From Candidatus Bathyarchaeota archaeon (lineage in GTDB: Archaea > Thermoproteota > Bathyarchaeia > Bathyarchaeales > Bathycorpusculaceae), in the NCBI GenBank assembly GCA_026014745.1, contig JAOZHS010000003.1:166137-230136 (forward strand): a DNA stretch of 64,000 bases. The letters run 5' to 3'. Made by a program: the position numbers and the translations under genes. Of the stretch, positions 41,145-49,452 are shown piece after piece. The notes beneath the pieces were generated by a model. That model did not search any database and was not told the DNA's origin. It saw only the letters and a list, made by a program, of their open reading frames with translations. Within the stretch, counting starts at the first letter, position 1. Each line of letters begins with the position of its first letter.

Positions 41145-41501
41145 ATGAGTATTGAACAATCTAAACCCCGAACGCCCCTGCTGGAGCAGGCGGTTTCTTA
41201 CTTCAAAAAGGAGGGCTTCAAGGTCAACAGCGAAAACATCACCCTAGAAGGCCACAGTGGCATCCAGCGACATTTTGATTTGTTGGTGCAGAAGGGACGG
41301 ATGGAGCAAGGCGTTTGGGTGCGGGATTGGAACCGAACCATCGGCGTCAACGTCATCATAAACCTCGACACCGCATCAGAGGACGTTGATTTAGGCAGCC
41401 CAATTATGATTGGTGAAAAATTCAGCGACCACGCCAAATCCTATAGCAACCGCCGCAAAATCACCCTGCTCACCAAACAAAAACTGGGCAGCCTCAGATA
41501 A
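41145..41501 (+). CDS. Restriction-endonuclease-fold (Mrr-like) protein
   Basis: 118 residues from ATG 41145. LLEQAVSYFKKEGFKVNSEN leads into HFDLLVQKGRMEQGVWVRDW and NRTIGVNVIINLDTASEDV, the alpha-beta-beta order of PD-(D/E)xK folds. The Asp of FDLLV is the first acidic residue, but the usual E/Q-x-K is replaced by VRDW, so catalysis is doubtful. No modification methylase is nearby. It may be an RNA/DNA-binding archaeal derivative. Confidence 0.65.
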   Translation: MSIEQSKPRTPLLEQAVSYFKKEGFKVNSENITLEGHSGIQRHFDLLVQKGRMEQGVWVRDWNRTIGVNVIINLDTASEDVDLGSPIMIGEKFSDHAKSYSNRRKITLLTKQKLGSLR

Positions 41502-41502
41502 A

Positions 41503-42090
41503 TCAGGTTTTTAGGTACTCGTCAAGTACGCCTTCACTTTCCAAGGCACTCATCCAGTCAACTGCGCCGACCACACATGATTTGCGTTTTTCTATAATAG
41601 CTATGATTTCTTCCACAACAGCCTCTACGGGTTTGGCGGTAACGTCGATTTCACAGACTCTTTCGGCATGCGTTTCCATCGCCTCACCTAAGCATACGTC
41701 GAGGATTTCGGCTTGCAGATTCTCCCACAACTTCTGCCCCGTATAGCCACGTTTCTCCATCAATGTTTTGAGTTCTTTGGGGTTGCGACGGAGCACAAAA
41801 ACCTGTGCATCATGTTGCTTGGGGGTGACGGAGGCTGCGTAGTGTCCGTCTATGACAATGTCTGCGTTTTCTGAGGCGCTGATTGACACTGCGAGGTGCT
41901 GTTGCATAGCTTCTTCGTTAATGATGAGGGTGTCGCGGTCGGGGTCTTGACCCAAGGTGAGGTTGTGGGTTTTGGCGTAATCAGTGAGATTGATGTATTC
42001 TGCGTGGAGTTTTTGGGCGAGGGCTTTTGCGGTTGTGGTTTTGCCGACGCATGGCGTACCCGTGATAAGGATTACCCTTTTCATAGGCAT
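41503..42090 (-). CDS. Fap7/AK6-type adenylate kinase
   Basis: 195 residues. The P-loop VILITGTPCVGKTTTAKALA (about 5-24) starts a short adenylate kinase core, ADIVIDGHYAASV is the Walker B region and VLRRNPKELKTLMEKRGYTG the lid. Archaeal and eukaryotic AK6/Fap7 proteins bind ribosomal protein uS11 and act in small-subunit assembly. It keeps the expected size with a C-terminal extension (VVGAVDWMSALES). Confidence 0.9.
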   Translation of the reverse strand: MPMKRVILITGTPCVGKTTTAKALAQKLHAEYINLTDYAKTHNLTLGQDPDRDTLIINEEAMQQHLAVSISASENADIVIDGHYAASVTPKQHDAQVFVLRRNPKELKTLMEKRGYTGQKLWENLQAEILDVCLGEAMETHAERVCEIDVTAKPVEAVVEEIIAIIEKRKSCVVGAVDWMSALESEGVLDEYLKT

Positions 42091-42139
42091 GTTTGTTGAG
42101 CTGGTATAATTATTGGTTTTGGCGTCTTTGTGTTTGTGC

Positions 42140-42310
42140 TTACTTTTTGGACACGTTTTCGTTGCCTATTTTGCGGGTTTTCCGCGAGATATCACTGTGG
42201 TCGTCACAGTAGAGCCTGTTTTCTTCGTAATCCGAATGCTTCATACAGACACCACGATTACAAGTTGAACAAATTCCAACCGCAGTGTCACCGCAGGTAT
42301 AACATTTCAA
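42140..42310 (-). CDS. 56-residue B-box/DUF2180-like zinc protein
   Basis: TTG 42310, preceded by GGAAGAG, opens a frame beginning MKCYTCGDTAVGICSTCNRG and continuing VCMKHSDYEENRLYCDDHSD to a TAA at 42140. C-x2-C, C-x2-C, C-x3-H and C-x2-H pairs form two zinc sites in the cross-brace arrangement of B-box-like archaeal microproteins. The tail is Lys/Arg/Ser-rich. It lies upstream of the AK6 gene on the same strand, 50 nt away. Confidence 0.75.
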   Translation of the reverse strand: MKCYTCGDTAVGICSTCNRGVCMKHSDYEENRLYCDDHSDISRKTRKIGNENVSKK

Positions 42311-42830
42311 AGCTATCTCTTCCTTCTGGTTTCCAGTGTGAAGGTATTGTGCTTATGAATTTTTCTGTTACTAAATTTTTTTGGATGATGTTTATCGTTT
42401 AAAATCAGAGATTTAGGGTTTTTTGGGGTGCAGTGAATGTTGGCGGGAATTTGTTTGAGTTTGAAGGGTTAAGTCTCTTTTGGGTGCTCTCCCACAAAGG
42501 TAGAGAACCTAAGGAATCTAACCCTCCCTGTTTTAACAGTAAATCAAATTTTTGTTTTGTCTCTTTGTGTGGGTGTGGCGGTTTTATGGTTGCCACATGG
42601 TGTTGTTGGTTTGGGTTGTTTTTTGGGTTTGCTTTGTGTTTTGGGGTCTGTTTGGATGTGGCATAACCAGATTCCCCCACACGCCCAACATAGACGCATG
42701 TTGAAAACGCCGCCATATGCATGTAGGGAAATGTATAAACTGGTTTTTTCTACACGACAACCAGAACACAAACAAACTTTTTTGATCTACTGTAGTAAAA
42801 AAGAAAAGCGGGGTTTTCTGAGCGTTTGGG
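42311..42830. other. G/T-rich intergenic region, no supported gene
   Basis: Between the B-box-like gene and the ATPase the + strand is strongly G/T-rich (42540-42670), so long frames occur on several strands without motifs, for example a hydrophobic one at 42557. I see no domain and no good ribosome-binding site. A similar G/T-rich block occurs at 6960-7200. Confidence 0.35.
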
Positions 42831-45371
42831 TCATATTTTGCCTCTTTTTATCACCTTGTAGATTTCAAACCAGATTATGCTGGCGAACCCAGCGACGAAG
42901 CAAATCAGCAGGTTGAGCGGAGATAGCGGTGCAAAGACGAATATGCTGCTTAGGGGCGGCACATAAATTACCAACAGCAAAGCGATTATTGCAAGCAAAA
43001 GTATTCGCCAGAAAGCCTTGTTTTGTCGACGGAAGATACCTACGATGGATTGGCTCCAGGAGCGATTTGTGAGTATCAATGCCAAGTTGGTCATAACGAT
43101 AGTTGCAAACGCCATAGTACGAGCGGTATCTGTGCCTAAATCAGTATTAATCGCATATAGATAGACCAAGATTACCAGAGCCAATGCGACTGCACCTTGA
43201 ATAAACGCGAGGATGGCAGCCTTCTTGTTAAACAGTCTTGAATTAATGCTTCTTGGCTTTCGCTGCATCACATCTGCTTCCCCAGGCTCCGCTTCAAACA
43301 CGATGGTACAAGCGGGGTCAATTATGAATTCTAGGAAGACTATGTGAACTGGAAGCAGAATCAGGGGCCAACCGAACAGTACAGGTAACGCTGAAAGCCC
43401 CGCAATTGGGATGTGAACGGAGAATATGTAAGCGATGGCTTTTTTGAGGTTATCAAAGATTCTGCGACCCATCTTTACGCCGCCAACAATAGAAGTGAAG
43501 TCATCATCTAGAAGGACCAAAGTGGAGGCTTCTCGGGCAACATCAGTACCGCGCCCGCCCATTGCAATGCCTATGTCTGCTGATTTTAACGCTGGGGCAT
43601 CGTTTACGCCGTCCCCAGTCATAGCTACAACATCGCCGTTAGCCTTAAACGCATCAACAATTCGCAGTTTTTGCTCGGGCACAACACGTGCAAAGATGTT
43701 TACGTCCCGTATCCGTTCTTTTAGTTGTTCAATGCTCAATTGCTCAAGTTCTGTTCCTGTAATGACGTTCTCGGGGTTTCGTAACCCGATTTGGCGACCA
43801 ATTTTTTGCGCTGTTAACGGGTAATCGCCAGTTATCATCACGACTCTTATGCCAGCGTTGTAACACTCGTTAACCGCGCCTGAAACGTTGGGTCTAACAG
43901 GGTCTGCGAAACCGATTAACCCCAGAAACTGGAATTGAAAATCATGCTGTTCTTTTGGTAGGTCTGTGTGCTTGAAGGAGGCTTTTGCGACGCCTAAAAC
44001 TCGCAGGCCTTCCTGCGCCATTTTTTGTATGCAACTTTGAATTTCTTTTGCTTGCTCCCCGTTGAGGTGACATAAGTCAAGTATGGCTTCTGGGGCACCT
44101 TTGGATGCTATGATATAGTCTTCGCCGCTGGGTGAAGCCCAAACGTTTGACATAGCTAAGAGCTTCGGGGATAAGGGGTACTCGCGGACCAGTTGCCAGT
44201 CACCATGGACGTGTTCTGTTTTGGCAAACTCGCCTTCCACGAAGTTTTTGATTGCTTTCTCCATGGGGTCAAAGGGGTCTTGTTTGCAGGCAAGTACACT
44301 GAATTCAACGACTTCATGGCAGCAATCGGGCGGATTCTTAAGCGCTGAATCGATATCATACATTTTATTTGCTGAACAGAGCTTTGCAACAGACATTTTG
44401 TTTAGTGTTAAAGTGCCTGTTTTGTCAACGCAAAGTACAGTTGCGGACCCAAGGTTTTCTATTGCGTGAGATTGCCGTGTTAGGACATTCTTTTTGGACA
44501 TGCGCCAAGCGCCAAGAGCCATGAAAATTGTCAGTACAACTGGAAACTCTTCAGGAAGTAATGCCATCGCAAGTGTTACGCCCGCTAATATGCCTTCTAT
44601 CCAGTCAAAGCGTGTTAAACCATAGACCACAATAATTAGCAAACATAGGCTTAGTCCAAAGATTGCGAAGTTGCGGACTAAAGTTGAAACTTCAACCTTG
44701 AGTTTGGTGGTGTCCCTTTCGACATTTTGCAAAACTACGCCTATTTTACCCATTTCCGTCTTGATACCGGTAGCTTTGACTTCTGCTATGGCCTGTCCTT
44801 GGGTGACCAGTGTTCCTGAGTAAATGTATGGTTGGTCATCTCCGCCGGGTCGCCAGGTTTGGGTTTCGCCATTCCAAACGGTTTTGCGGACTGGAACCGA
44901 TTCTCCTGTGAGAAGTGATTCGTCTACCATCAAATTATTGCAAGAATGAAGAATTGCGTCTGCTGGAACACGGTCGCCTTCAGCAATTATTATGGTGTCG
45001 CCTGTCACTACTTCTCTGCCGGGGATGCGGATTTGTTTGCCGTCCCTAATTACTAGGGCCCGGGGGCTGGAGAGATTTTTTAGGGCGTCGACTGCTTTTT
45101 CTGTTTTTTGTTCTTGATAGATTGTGATGCCCATGACGACGAATACGAAGCTTAATAGGACTAGACCTTCGGTTATGTCGCCTAATATGAAATAGATGCT
45201 GCCGCTGGCTACTAGCAAAATAAAAATTGGTTCCTTAATTACGCTTAAGGCGATTTGAAATATGCTTCGCCGCTTGGAGGAGGGTAATTCGTTATAGCCT
45301 TCTTTGCACTGTTTTTGTGCTGCTTCATTGGAGGAAATTCCATTCAACGAATCGACGTCTATATTGTGCAT
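42831..45371 (-). CDS. P-type cation-transporting ATPase (P2-like)
   Basis: 846 residues from ATG 45371. Domains run in the usual order: an N-terminal cation-ATPase segment (LNGISSNEAAQKQ), two helices, actuator domain with LMVDESLLTGESVPV, helices 3-4 with MALLPEEFPVVL, phosphorylation site VLCVDKTGTLTLNKM, nucleotide domain with KGAPEAIL, hinge MTGDGVNDAPALKSADIGIA and about six C-terminal helices including VFLEFIIDPACTIVFE. The PEE-F in helix 4 and the C-terminal set resemble P2A/P2B-like Ca2+ pumps of prokaryotes; the ion is not certain. It is divergent from a TrmB-type regulator. Confidence 0.92.
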   Translation of the reverse strand: MHNIDVDSLNGISSNEAAQKQCKEGYNELPSSKRRSIFQIALSVIKEPIFILLVASGSIYFILGDITEGLVLLSFVFVVMGITIYQEQKTEKAVDALKNLSSPRALVIRDGKQIRIPGREVVTGDTIIIAEGDRVPADAILHSCNNLMVDESLLTGESVPVRKTVWNGETQTWRPGGDDQPYIYSGTLVTQGQAIAEVKATGIKTEMGKIGVVLQNVERDTTKLKVEVSTLVRNFAIFGLSLCLLIIVVYGLTRFDWIEGILAGVTLAMALLPEEFPVVLTIFMALGAWRMSKKNVLTRQSHAIENLGSATVLCVDKTGTLTLNKMSVAKLCSANKMYDIDSALKNPPDCCHEVVEFSVLACKQDPFDPMEKAIKNFVEGEFAKTEHVHGDWQLVREYPLSPKLLAMSNVWASPSGEDYIIASKGAPEAILDLCHLNGEQAKEIQSCIQKMAQEGLRVLGVAKASFKHTDLPKEQHDFQFQFLGLIGFADPVRPNVSGAVNECYNAGIRVVMITGDYPLTAQKIGRQIGLRNPENVITGTELEQLSIEQLKERIRDVNIFARVVPEQKLRIVDAFKANGDVVAMTGDGVNDAPALKSADIGIAMGGRGTDVAREASTLVLLDDDFTSIVGGVKMGRRIFDNLKKAIAYIFSVHIPIAGLSALPVLFGWPLILLPVHIVFLEFIIDPACTIVFEAEPGEADVMQRKPRSINSRLFNKKAAILAFIQGAVALALVILVYLYAINTDLGTDTARTMAFATIVMTNLALILTNRSWSQSIVGIFRRQNKAFWRILLLAIIALLLVIYVPPLSSIFVFAPLSPLNLLICFVAGFASIIWFEIYKVIKRGKI

Positions 45372-45450
45372 GGTACACCACTTTAGAGGGGGGTTTATTG
45401 TCCTTGCGTGTAGAGGGAGAACCACAATTCTTAAAGGCTTTTTGTCACTT

Positions 45451-45462
45451 TATTTTTTTATA
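45451..45462 (+). promoter_or_regulatory. TATA box between ATPase and TrmB-type gene
   Basis: tattttttta followed by taag lies just before the regulator. Its distance to GTG 45476 would suit a leaderless transcript starting there, rather than GTG 45464. The 92-nt gap must also hold the ATPase promoter on the other strand. Confidence 0.45.
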
Positions 45463-45463
45463 A

Positions 45464-46285
45464 GTGGTGAAATTAGTGAAGGGTACAGAGTTCCAAAAAG
45501 CCCTCGAAACTTTAGGGCTAACCAGCTACGAAGCAAAAGCATACATCAGCTTAGTTGAAAAAGGGACATCAAGCGCAGGAGAACTCAGCAAAGTAACCGA
45601 AATACCGCACTCAAAAATATACGAGGTTTTAATACGCCTAGAAAAAAAGAAACTGATTGAAATACAAAAGAGCCGCCCCCTATTCTTCAAAGCAGTAAAA
45701 CCCTCAACAGCAATTCAAGAACTAAAAATAGAAGCAAAAGAAAAACTTGAACAGGAGCTCAACCAAAGAAAAAACTCTTTAGAAGACAACTACACCCGAA
45801 AAATCAAAGAGATAACCGAGGCAAACAAAGCTTTAGTTGACCTTGAGAGCCTATATGAGCGGAATGACGCCCTTCAACCCTCAGAAGAGTTCATTTGGAC
45901 AATCAGAGGAAAATCAAACATAAACAACGAAGCAAAAGGGCTTATTGTTAGTGCTAGACAAGCCGTGCGGTTAATGGTTCCCCATGATGATTTCTCAGAA
46001 TTAGAATCAGCAATTAAAACTGCCGCGTCCAAAAACGTAAAAGTCCAAATGGTAATCCACGAAGATACCGCCAGCGTACAAAAACTAAAAGAAAACGCCG
46101 AAGTATTCTGTGACGCTTCACCCTCACCCACTAACTGTGGTATGATAATGGCGGATGACAAGGCGGGGATTTTTATTTCAGAGAACTTTTTAGTCGGGTT
46201 CAGAACCTCAAGCAAGAGTTTGTTAATGGTTCTGGCGCAGTTTTATGGTCACGAATTGGAGGAATCAATTAAACTAAAGAGGTAA
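45464..46285 (+). CDS. TrmB-family transcriptional regulator
   Basis: 273 residues (269 if started at GTG 45476). A TrmB-type winged helix (about 12-75: ALETLGLTSYEAKAYISLVE, ITEVTEIPHSKIYEVLIRLE region) is followed by a long coiled coil (about 80-135) and a C-terminal phospholipase-D-like effector half (AVRLMVPHDDFSELESAIKT, VKVQMVIHEDTASVQKL, NCGMIMADDKAGIFISENFL). Members sense sugars or other small molecules. Its head-to-head position suggests control of the P-type ATPase; this is inference. Confidence 0.85.
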   Translation: MVKLVKGTEFQKALETLGLTSYEAKAYISLVEKGTSSAGELSKVTEIPHSKIYEVLIRLEKKKLIEIQKSRPLFFKAVKPSTAIQELKIEAKEKLEQELNQRKNSLEDNYTRKIKEITEANKALVDLESLYERNDALQPSEEFIWTIRGKSNINNEAKGLIVSARQAVRLMVPHDDFSELESAIKTAASKNVKVQMVIHEDTASVQKLKENAEVFCDASPSPTNCGMIMADDKAGIFISENFLVGFRTSSKSLLMVLAQFYGHELEESIKLKR

Positions 46286-46309
46286 AAATAAAGTTAAAGG
46301 AAAAAAGGT

Positions 46310-46873
46310 TTAGGAGGGGTAATAGATGAGTTCTTTTTCTTCTAGCAGTTGTTGGATTTTGTCGACTGCTTCGTAGACTTGCTCTTCCTTCTTCGCGCCG
46401 ACACAGACGAGTTTTCCTGCGCTAAAGATTAAGAACACAACTTTTGGTTCATCCATTCGGTAGACTGCGCCGGGAAACTGTTCGGGTTCATACATGACGC
46501 GGCTGAGTTTGTAGACGAGACTTTCGAGGTCGATTTCGCCGCCGAGTTCGGCTGATGCGACGATGTTTTGGATGTTTACTATGGGTTTTTCAGTGATTTG
46601 GATGCCCTCGCTGCGGAGTTCTTTAACTACTTTTTCAACTGCGCTGCGAGATTCTTTTTCTGATTTGGCTCCTGTGCAGACCATTTTGCCTGTTCCAAAG
46701 ATGAGGGTTGCGGTTTTTGGTTTTTTTAATCGGAAGACTAAGCCGGGAAAGACGCTGGGGTTGTATTCGGTTTGTGGGAATTTCTCCACGATTTTTTGTA
46801 AGTCTATTTTTTGATTGAGTGAAACCGATGCTACTATGTTCTGAATCGAGATGATGGGTTTTCGTTTACTCAT
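46310..46873 (-). CDS. tbp: TATA-box-binding protein
   Basis: 187 residues made of two direct repeats of about 90: ISIQNIVASVSLNQKIDLQK with FPGLVFRLKKPKTATLIFGT and KMVCTGAKSE, then VNIQNIVASAELGGEIDLES with FPGAVYRMDEPKVVFLIFSA and KLVCVGAKKE. It has the archaeal saddle fold that recruits TFB to promoters. The C-terminal tail is short and not acidic-rich. Own TATA-like element upstream. Confidence 0.97.
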   Translation of the reverse strand: MSKRKPIISIQNIVASVSLNQKIDLQKIVEKFPQTEYNPSVFPGLVFRLKKPKTATLIFGTGKMVCTGAKSEKESRSAVEKVVKELRSEGIQITEKPIVNIQNIVASAELGGEIDLESLVYKLSRVMYEPEQFPGAVYRMDEPKVVFLIFSAGKLVCVGAKKEEQVYEAVDKIQQLLEEKELIYYPS

Positions 46874-47078
46874 ATCAATCCACTATTTAAAGTATTTAAA
46901 TTACAGATGGAGTATATAACATCATCTATTTATAAAGGGTAAGTTACCGTTAAACAGCTTCTTTCGTACGTACATTAGCGATTTTAATACATATTTTTCA
47001 ATAAACTTATGGGCGCGCAAACAATGAAAAAATATACACAAAAAAGCTGCAGCCGATGCTAAAAATAGGATTAGCCAT

Positions 47079-47786
47079 CTAAGGGACAGATACGGTTTGC
47101 GTACCACTCCAACCGCTTTCCCCCACCGTAACAAAATTGTACCCAAAAGATTCACCGCACAAACCAGAAACATACCTATACGAGTAGCCTACAACGGCCT
47201 GCACCTGAAAGTCCACTTCACCGCCAGATGAAATGCTCCAGTCGTCGAGGAAAAATAAGATAACTGTTTGACCGTTGTCAGATTCCTCGAATTGAGTAAC
47301 CGAACGATAACTTGAAGCGCTACTCCAATCTTCATAGTGCCCTTTGGAACGAACATTAAAGTACAGTCCAGTTGTGTTGCCGTCGTTGGTGACTGAAGAA
47401 ATGAAAGCTGGATTGTTAATGGTGACTTTTATGGTTCGATTATCCACATGGTACCCGCTTTGGTCGATGATGGATTTGCCTGTGTAGGGGTCAGTTTTGT
47501 ATGTTGGGGGCACATCGTGGGAGTAGTCCGCATATGCCACTGTGAAGCTGGGAGTCGAAGGCGTAGTTGTTCCCCAAAGAGGTTTAGGCGGAGTTGTTGG
47601 CACAGCCGTCGGCGTGGACGTTGGTTGCGGGGTTGAATAAATGTAGGGCGTTGGGGTTGGAGCAGTAACGGCGCGTTCAAAACTCTGGATGGCAGCGCTT
47701 AAGTGGTCTGAGATTTCCACATACCATAAAAGGGACGTTAAAACGATAGCCACAACAATAATCGCTATGGACGGAGCCGTTTTCAA
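47079..47786 (-). CDS. Anchored surface protein with Pro/Thr stalk
   Basis: 235 residues: an N-terminal anchor helix (5-24), a P/T stalk (about 40-82: TPTPYIYSTPQPTSTPTAVP) and a ~150-residue beta-sandwich (FTVAYADYSHDVPPTYKTDP, RTIKVTINNPAFIS, GLYFNVRSKGHYEDW, GGEVDFQVQAVVGYSYRYVS). It ends in TQTVSVP-stop. Directly after, in the next frame, a hydrophobic stretch followed by basic residues is encoded, which could be a lost or shifted C-terminal anchor. The family is unknown but this architecture is shared with several genes here. Confidence 0.72.
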   Translation of the reverse strand: MKTAPSIAIIVVAIVLTSLLWYVEISDHLSAAIQSFERAVTAPTPTPYIYSTPQPTSTPTAVPTTPPKPLWGTTTPSTPSFTVAYADYSHDVPPTYKTDPYTGKSIIDQSGYHVDNRTIKVTINNPAFISSVTNDGNTTGLYFNVRSKGHYEDWSSASSYRSVTQFEESDNGQTVILFFLDDWSISSGGEVDFQVQAVVGYSYRYVSGLCGESFGYNFVTVGESGWSGTQTVSVP

Positions 47787-47851
47787 CTCTTAGCCCTCAC
47801 CGTTGAGGTAGAAGCGTTGCCTTGTAAAGTTTACTCAAAACAAAAGGGTAG

Positions 47852-48940
47852 CTACGCGGTGGGTTCCCGATACAACGGAAAACGTAGCAACGCAGCAATA
47901 CCGCCTAAAGAGAGCAGTTTAGCACCCGCCTCATGCTCCGTACTAACCACAGTAATGCCCGCGTTACGATGCTCTACCTGCCGCATGAGGTCCTCAAGCT
48001 TTAACCGCTGCGCCTCATCCGCATCACGCAAAGTGGTATCGGCAAGCACAAGCTTCTCGACGGCACCCAGCATAATTGCTTGTTCCACAGCGTCTAAGCC
48101 GTAGGTTACCGTACCTTGGCCTTTGCCCAGCCTCTTCATAACTTCCTCCATAGTCTCGGTTTCTTCCACCACACGCAACTGATGCGCAGCTTTAAGCAGC
48201 ACACCCGAACGCAACGCTTCGTCGATGCCTGCGGTGCCGCCGTTGTTGACGCTTTTTATGTCAGCGATGGAACGACTCATTTCTTTGGATTCGTCTTGGA
48301 GGTAAGTGACGAAGTCAGTTTTTACGTAGCCTGCCCCGATGATGACTATTGGGTTGTGATTGGTGACCCAGAGCTGGTTGAGGCTGTTTAGGGCAAGACG
48401 GAAGTAACCTTTGGTTGCTTCTTCACGTTTGTCCGCGTCGCCTTTGCCGGGGAGGCGAATGCGTTGTTCCACGCGGGTTTCGTATCCGTACTGTTTGGTT
48501 TCTGCTATGGCGAAGCCTTCGTCGTCGATGCTAAGGATTAGGAGGGGTTTTTCGGTTTCGCTGGCTTTTGTGAGGCGGTCAAGAAGGTGTTTGGGCCACT
48601 CTTTCTTGACGATAGTAAGAGGTTGATTCAATGCTATGGCTAAGGTGTGGTGGGCTCCTGTGGGGATGATGTCGGGGGCGTGGCAGATTAAGCCGTGAAT
48701 ACGCAGTTTCCCCAGAAACTTGTCCCAGCCCACAGATTCTACTTTGACGCCCATGAATGCGGATACGCGTTCGGCGCTTTTGGGTCGGCTGGTTTCGGTG
48801 TCCGATTTTATGGCGCGGCTGCTCATGGCGTAGGCTTCGTCGCCTTTGTAGATGACGTTGTAGAGGTGCCAGAGGTCATCGGGGCTGTCGGGTACAACTT
48901 TGACGTAGCCTTGGCGGAGGTTTGTTTCGATGATTTTCAA
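47852..48940 (-). CDS. pelA: Pelota, mRNA surveillance / ribosome rescue factor
   Basis: 362 residues with all three domains: the Sm-like domain 1 (about 1-130: GYVKVVPDSPDDLWHLYNVI, HTLAIALNQPLTIVKKEWPK), domain 2 (about 135-255: LILSIDDEGFAIAETKQYGY, NPIVIIGAGYVKTDFVTYLQ) and L7Ae-like domain 3 (about 265-360: KLVLADTTLRDADEAQRLKL, AGITVVSTEHEAGAKLLSLG). Domain 2 lacks GGQ, so it promotes subunit splitting with ABCE1, not peptide release. It is single copy in full form; a truncated relative is at 16311-17033. Confidence 0.95.
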   Translation of the reverse strand: MKIIETNLRQGYVKVVPDSPDDLWHLYNVIYKGDEAYAMSSRAIKSDTETSRPKSAERVSAFMGVKVESVGWDKFLGKLRIHGLICHAPDIIPTGAHHTLAIALNQPLTIVKKEWPKHLLDRLTKASETEKPLLILSIDDEGFAIAETKQYGYETRVEQRIRLPGKGDADKREEATKGYFRLALNSLNQLWVTNHNPIVIIGAGYVKTDFVTYLQDESKEMSRSIADIKSVNNGGTAGIDEALRSGVLLKAAHQLRVVEETETMEEVMKRLGKGQGTVTYGLDAVEQAIMLGAVEKLVLADTTLRDADEAQRLKLEDLMRQVEHRNAGITVVSTEHEAGAKLLSLGGIAALLRFPLYREPTA

Positions 48941-49052
48941 GACGGATGCATCCTGCTAAGCAATTGCGCTTGGAAGTAGAAATATACTGCGTTTAGATAA
49001 CTTTTTAATTGGGAGTTTTCCATAGGTTAGGTGAAGTTTTTGGGTGATTTTT

Positions 49053-49388
49053 ATGGTTGAAGACTTAGAGGATTATATGTGCCGCTATATTCAGCAGCAG
49101 ACTGAACCGCTCAAGGGCTGCCTGCTTGCCATTTTAGAGAGCCGGGAACAGTACCTAAGTATTTTGGATGAAAGTTTAGGCACCCCCATCCAGTCAGTTG
49201 ACATCAAACGCTGCGAGTTGCTCACAGACGCGGGTCTAATGCGTGAAGACATCAAGCTAACACGAGATGGACGCAACACGTACAAGGTTTTTTACCTCAC
49301 CGATAGGGGTAGAGAAATCGCACAGCAAACCCGACTTAAAGGCTACATGGGTCCGGTACCGCAAACAACACCGTTAGACAACATCTAA
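49053..49388 (+). CDS. Small winged-helix protein
   Basis: 111 residues from ATG 49053. An N-terminal helix (EDLEDYMCRYIQQQTEPLKG) leads to the winged-helix LAILESREQYLSIL, VDIKRCELLTDAGLMREDIK and the wing KLTRDGRNTYKVFYLTDRGR. It is probably a DNA-binding transcription factor. Target unknown; pelA is divergent and the pyrophosphatase convergent. Confidence 0.75.
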   Translation: MVEDLEDYMCRYIQQQTEPLKGCLLAILESREQYLSILDESLGTPIQSVDIKRCELLTDAGLMREDIKLTRDGRNTYKVFYLTDRGREIAQQTRLKGYMGPVPQTTPLDNI

Positions 49389-49452
49389 AATTATTGCTAA
49401 AGGTTGAATCAAAAAAAGGTTTAGGGGAAGAAAAAACTTCCCTCGGGGTAGC

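Noticed and set aside
42405-42916. Several overlapping frames in the G/T-rich region before the ATPase
   Set aside because: Strand-biased composition produces long frames on both strands; none shows a motif or a start signal.
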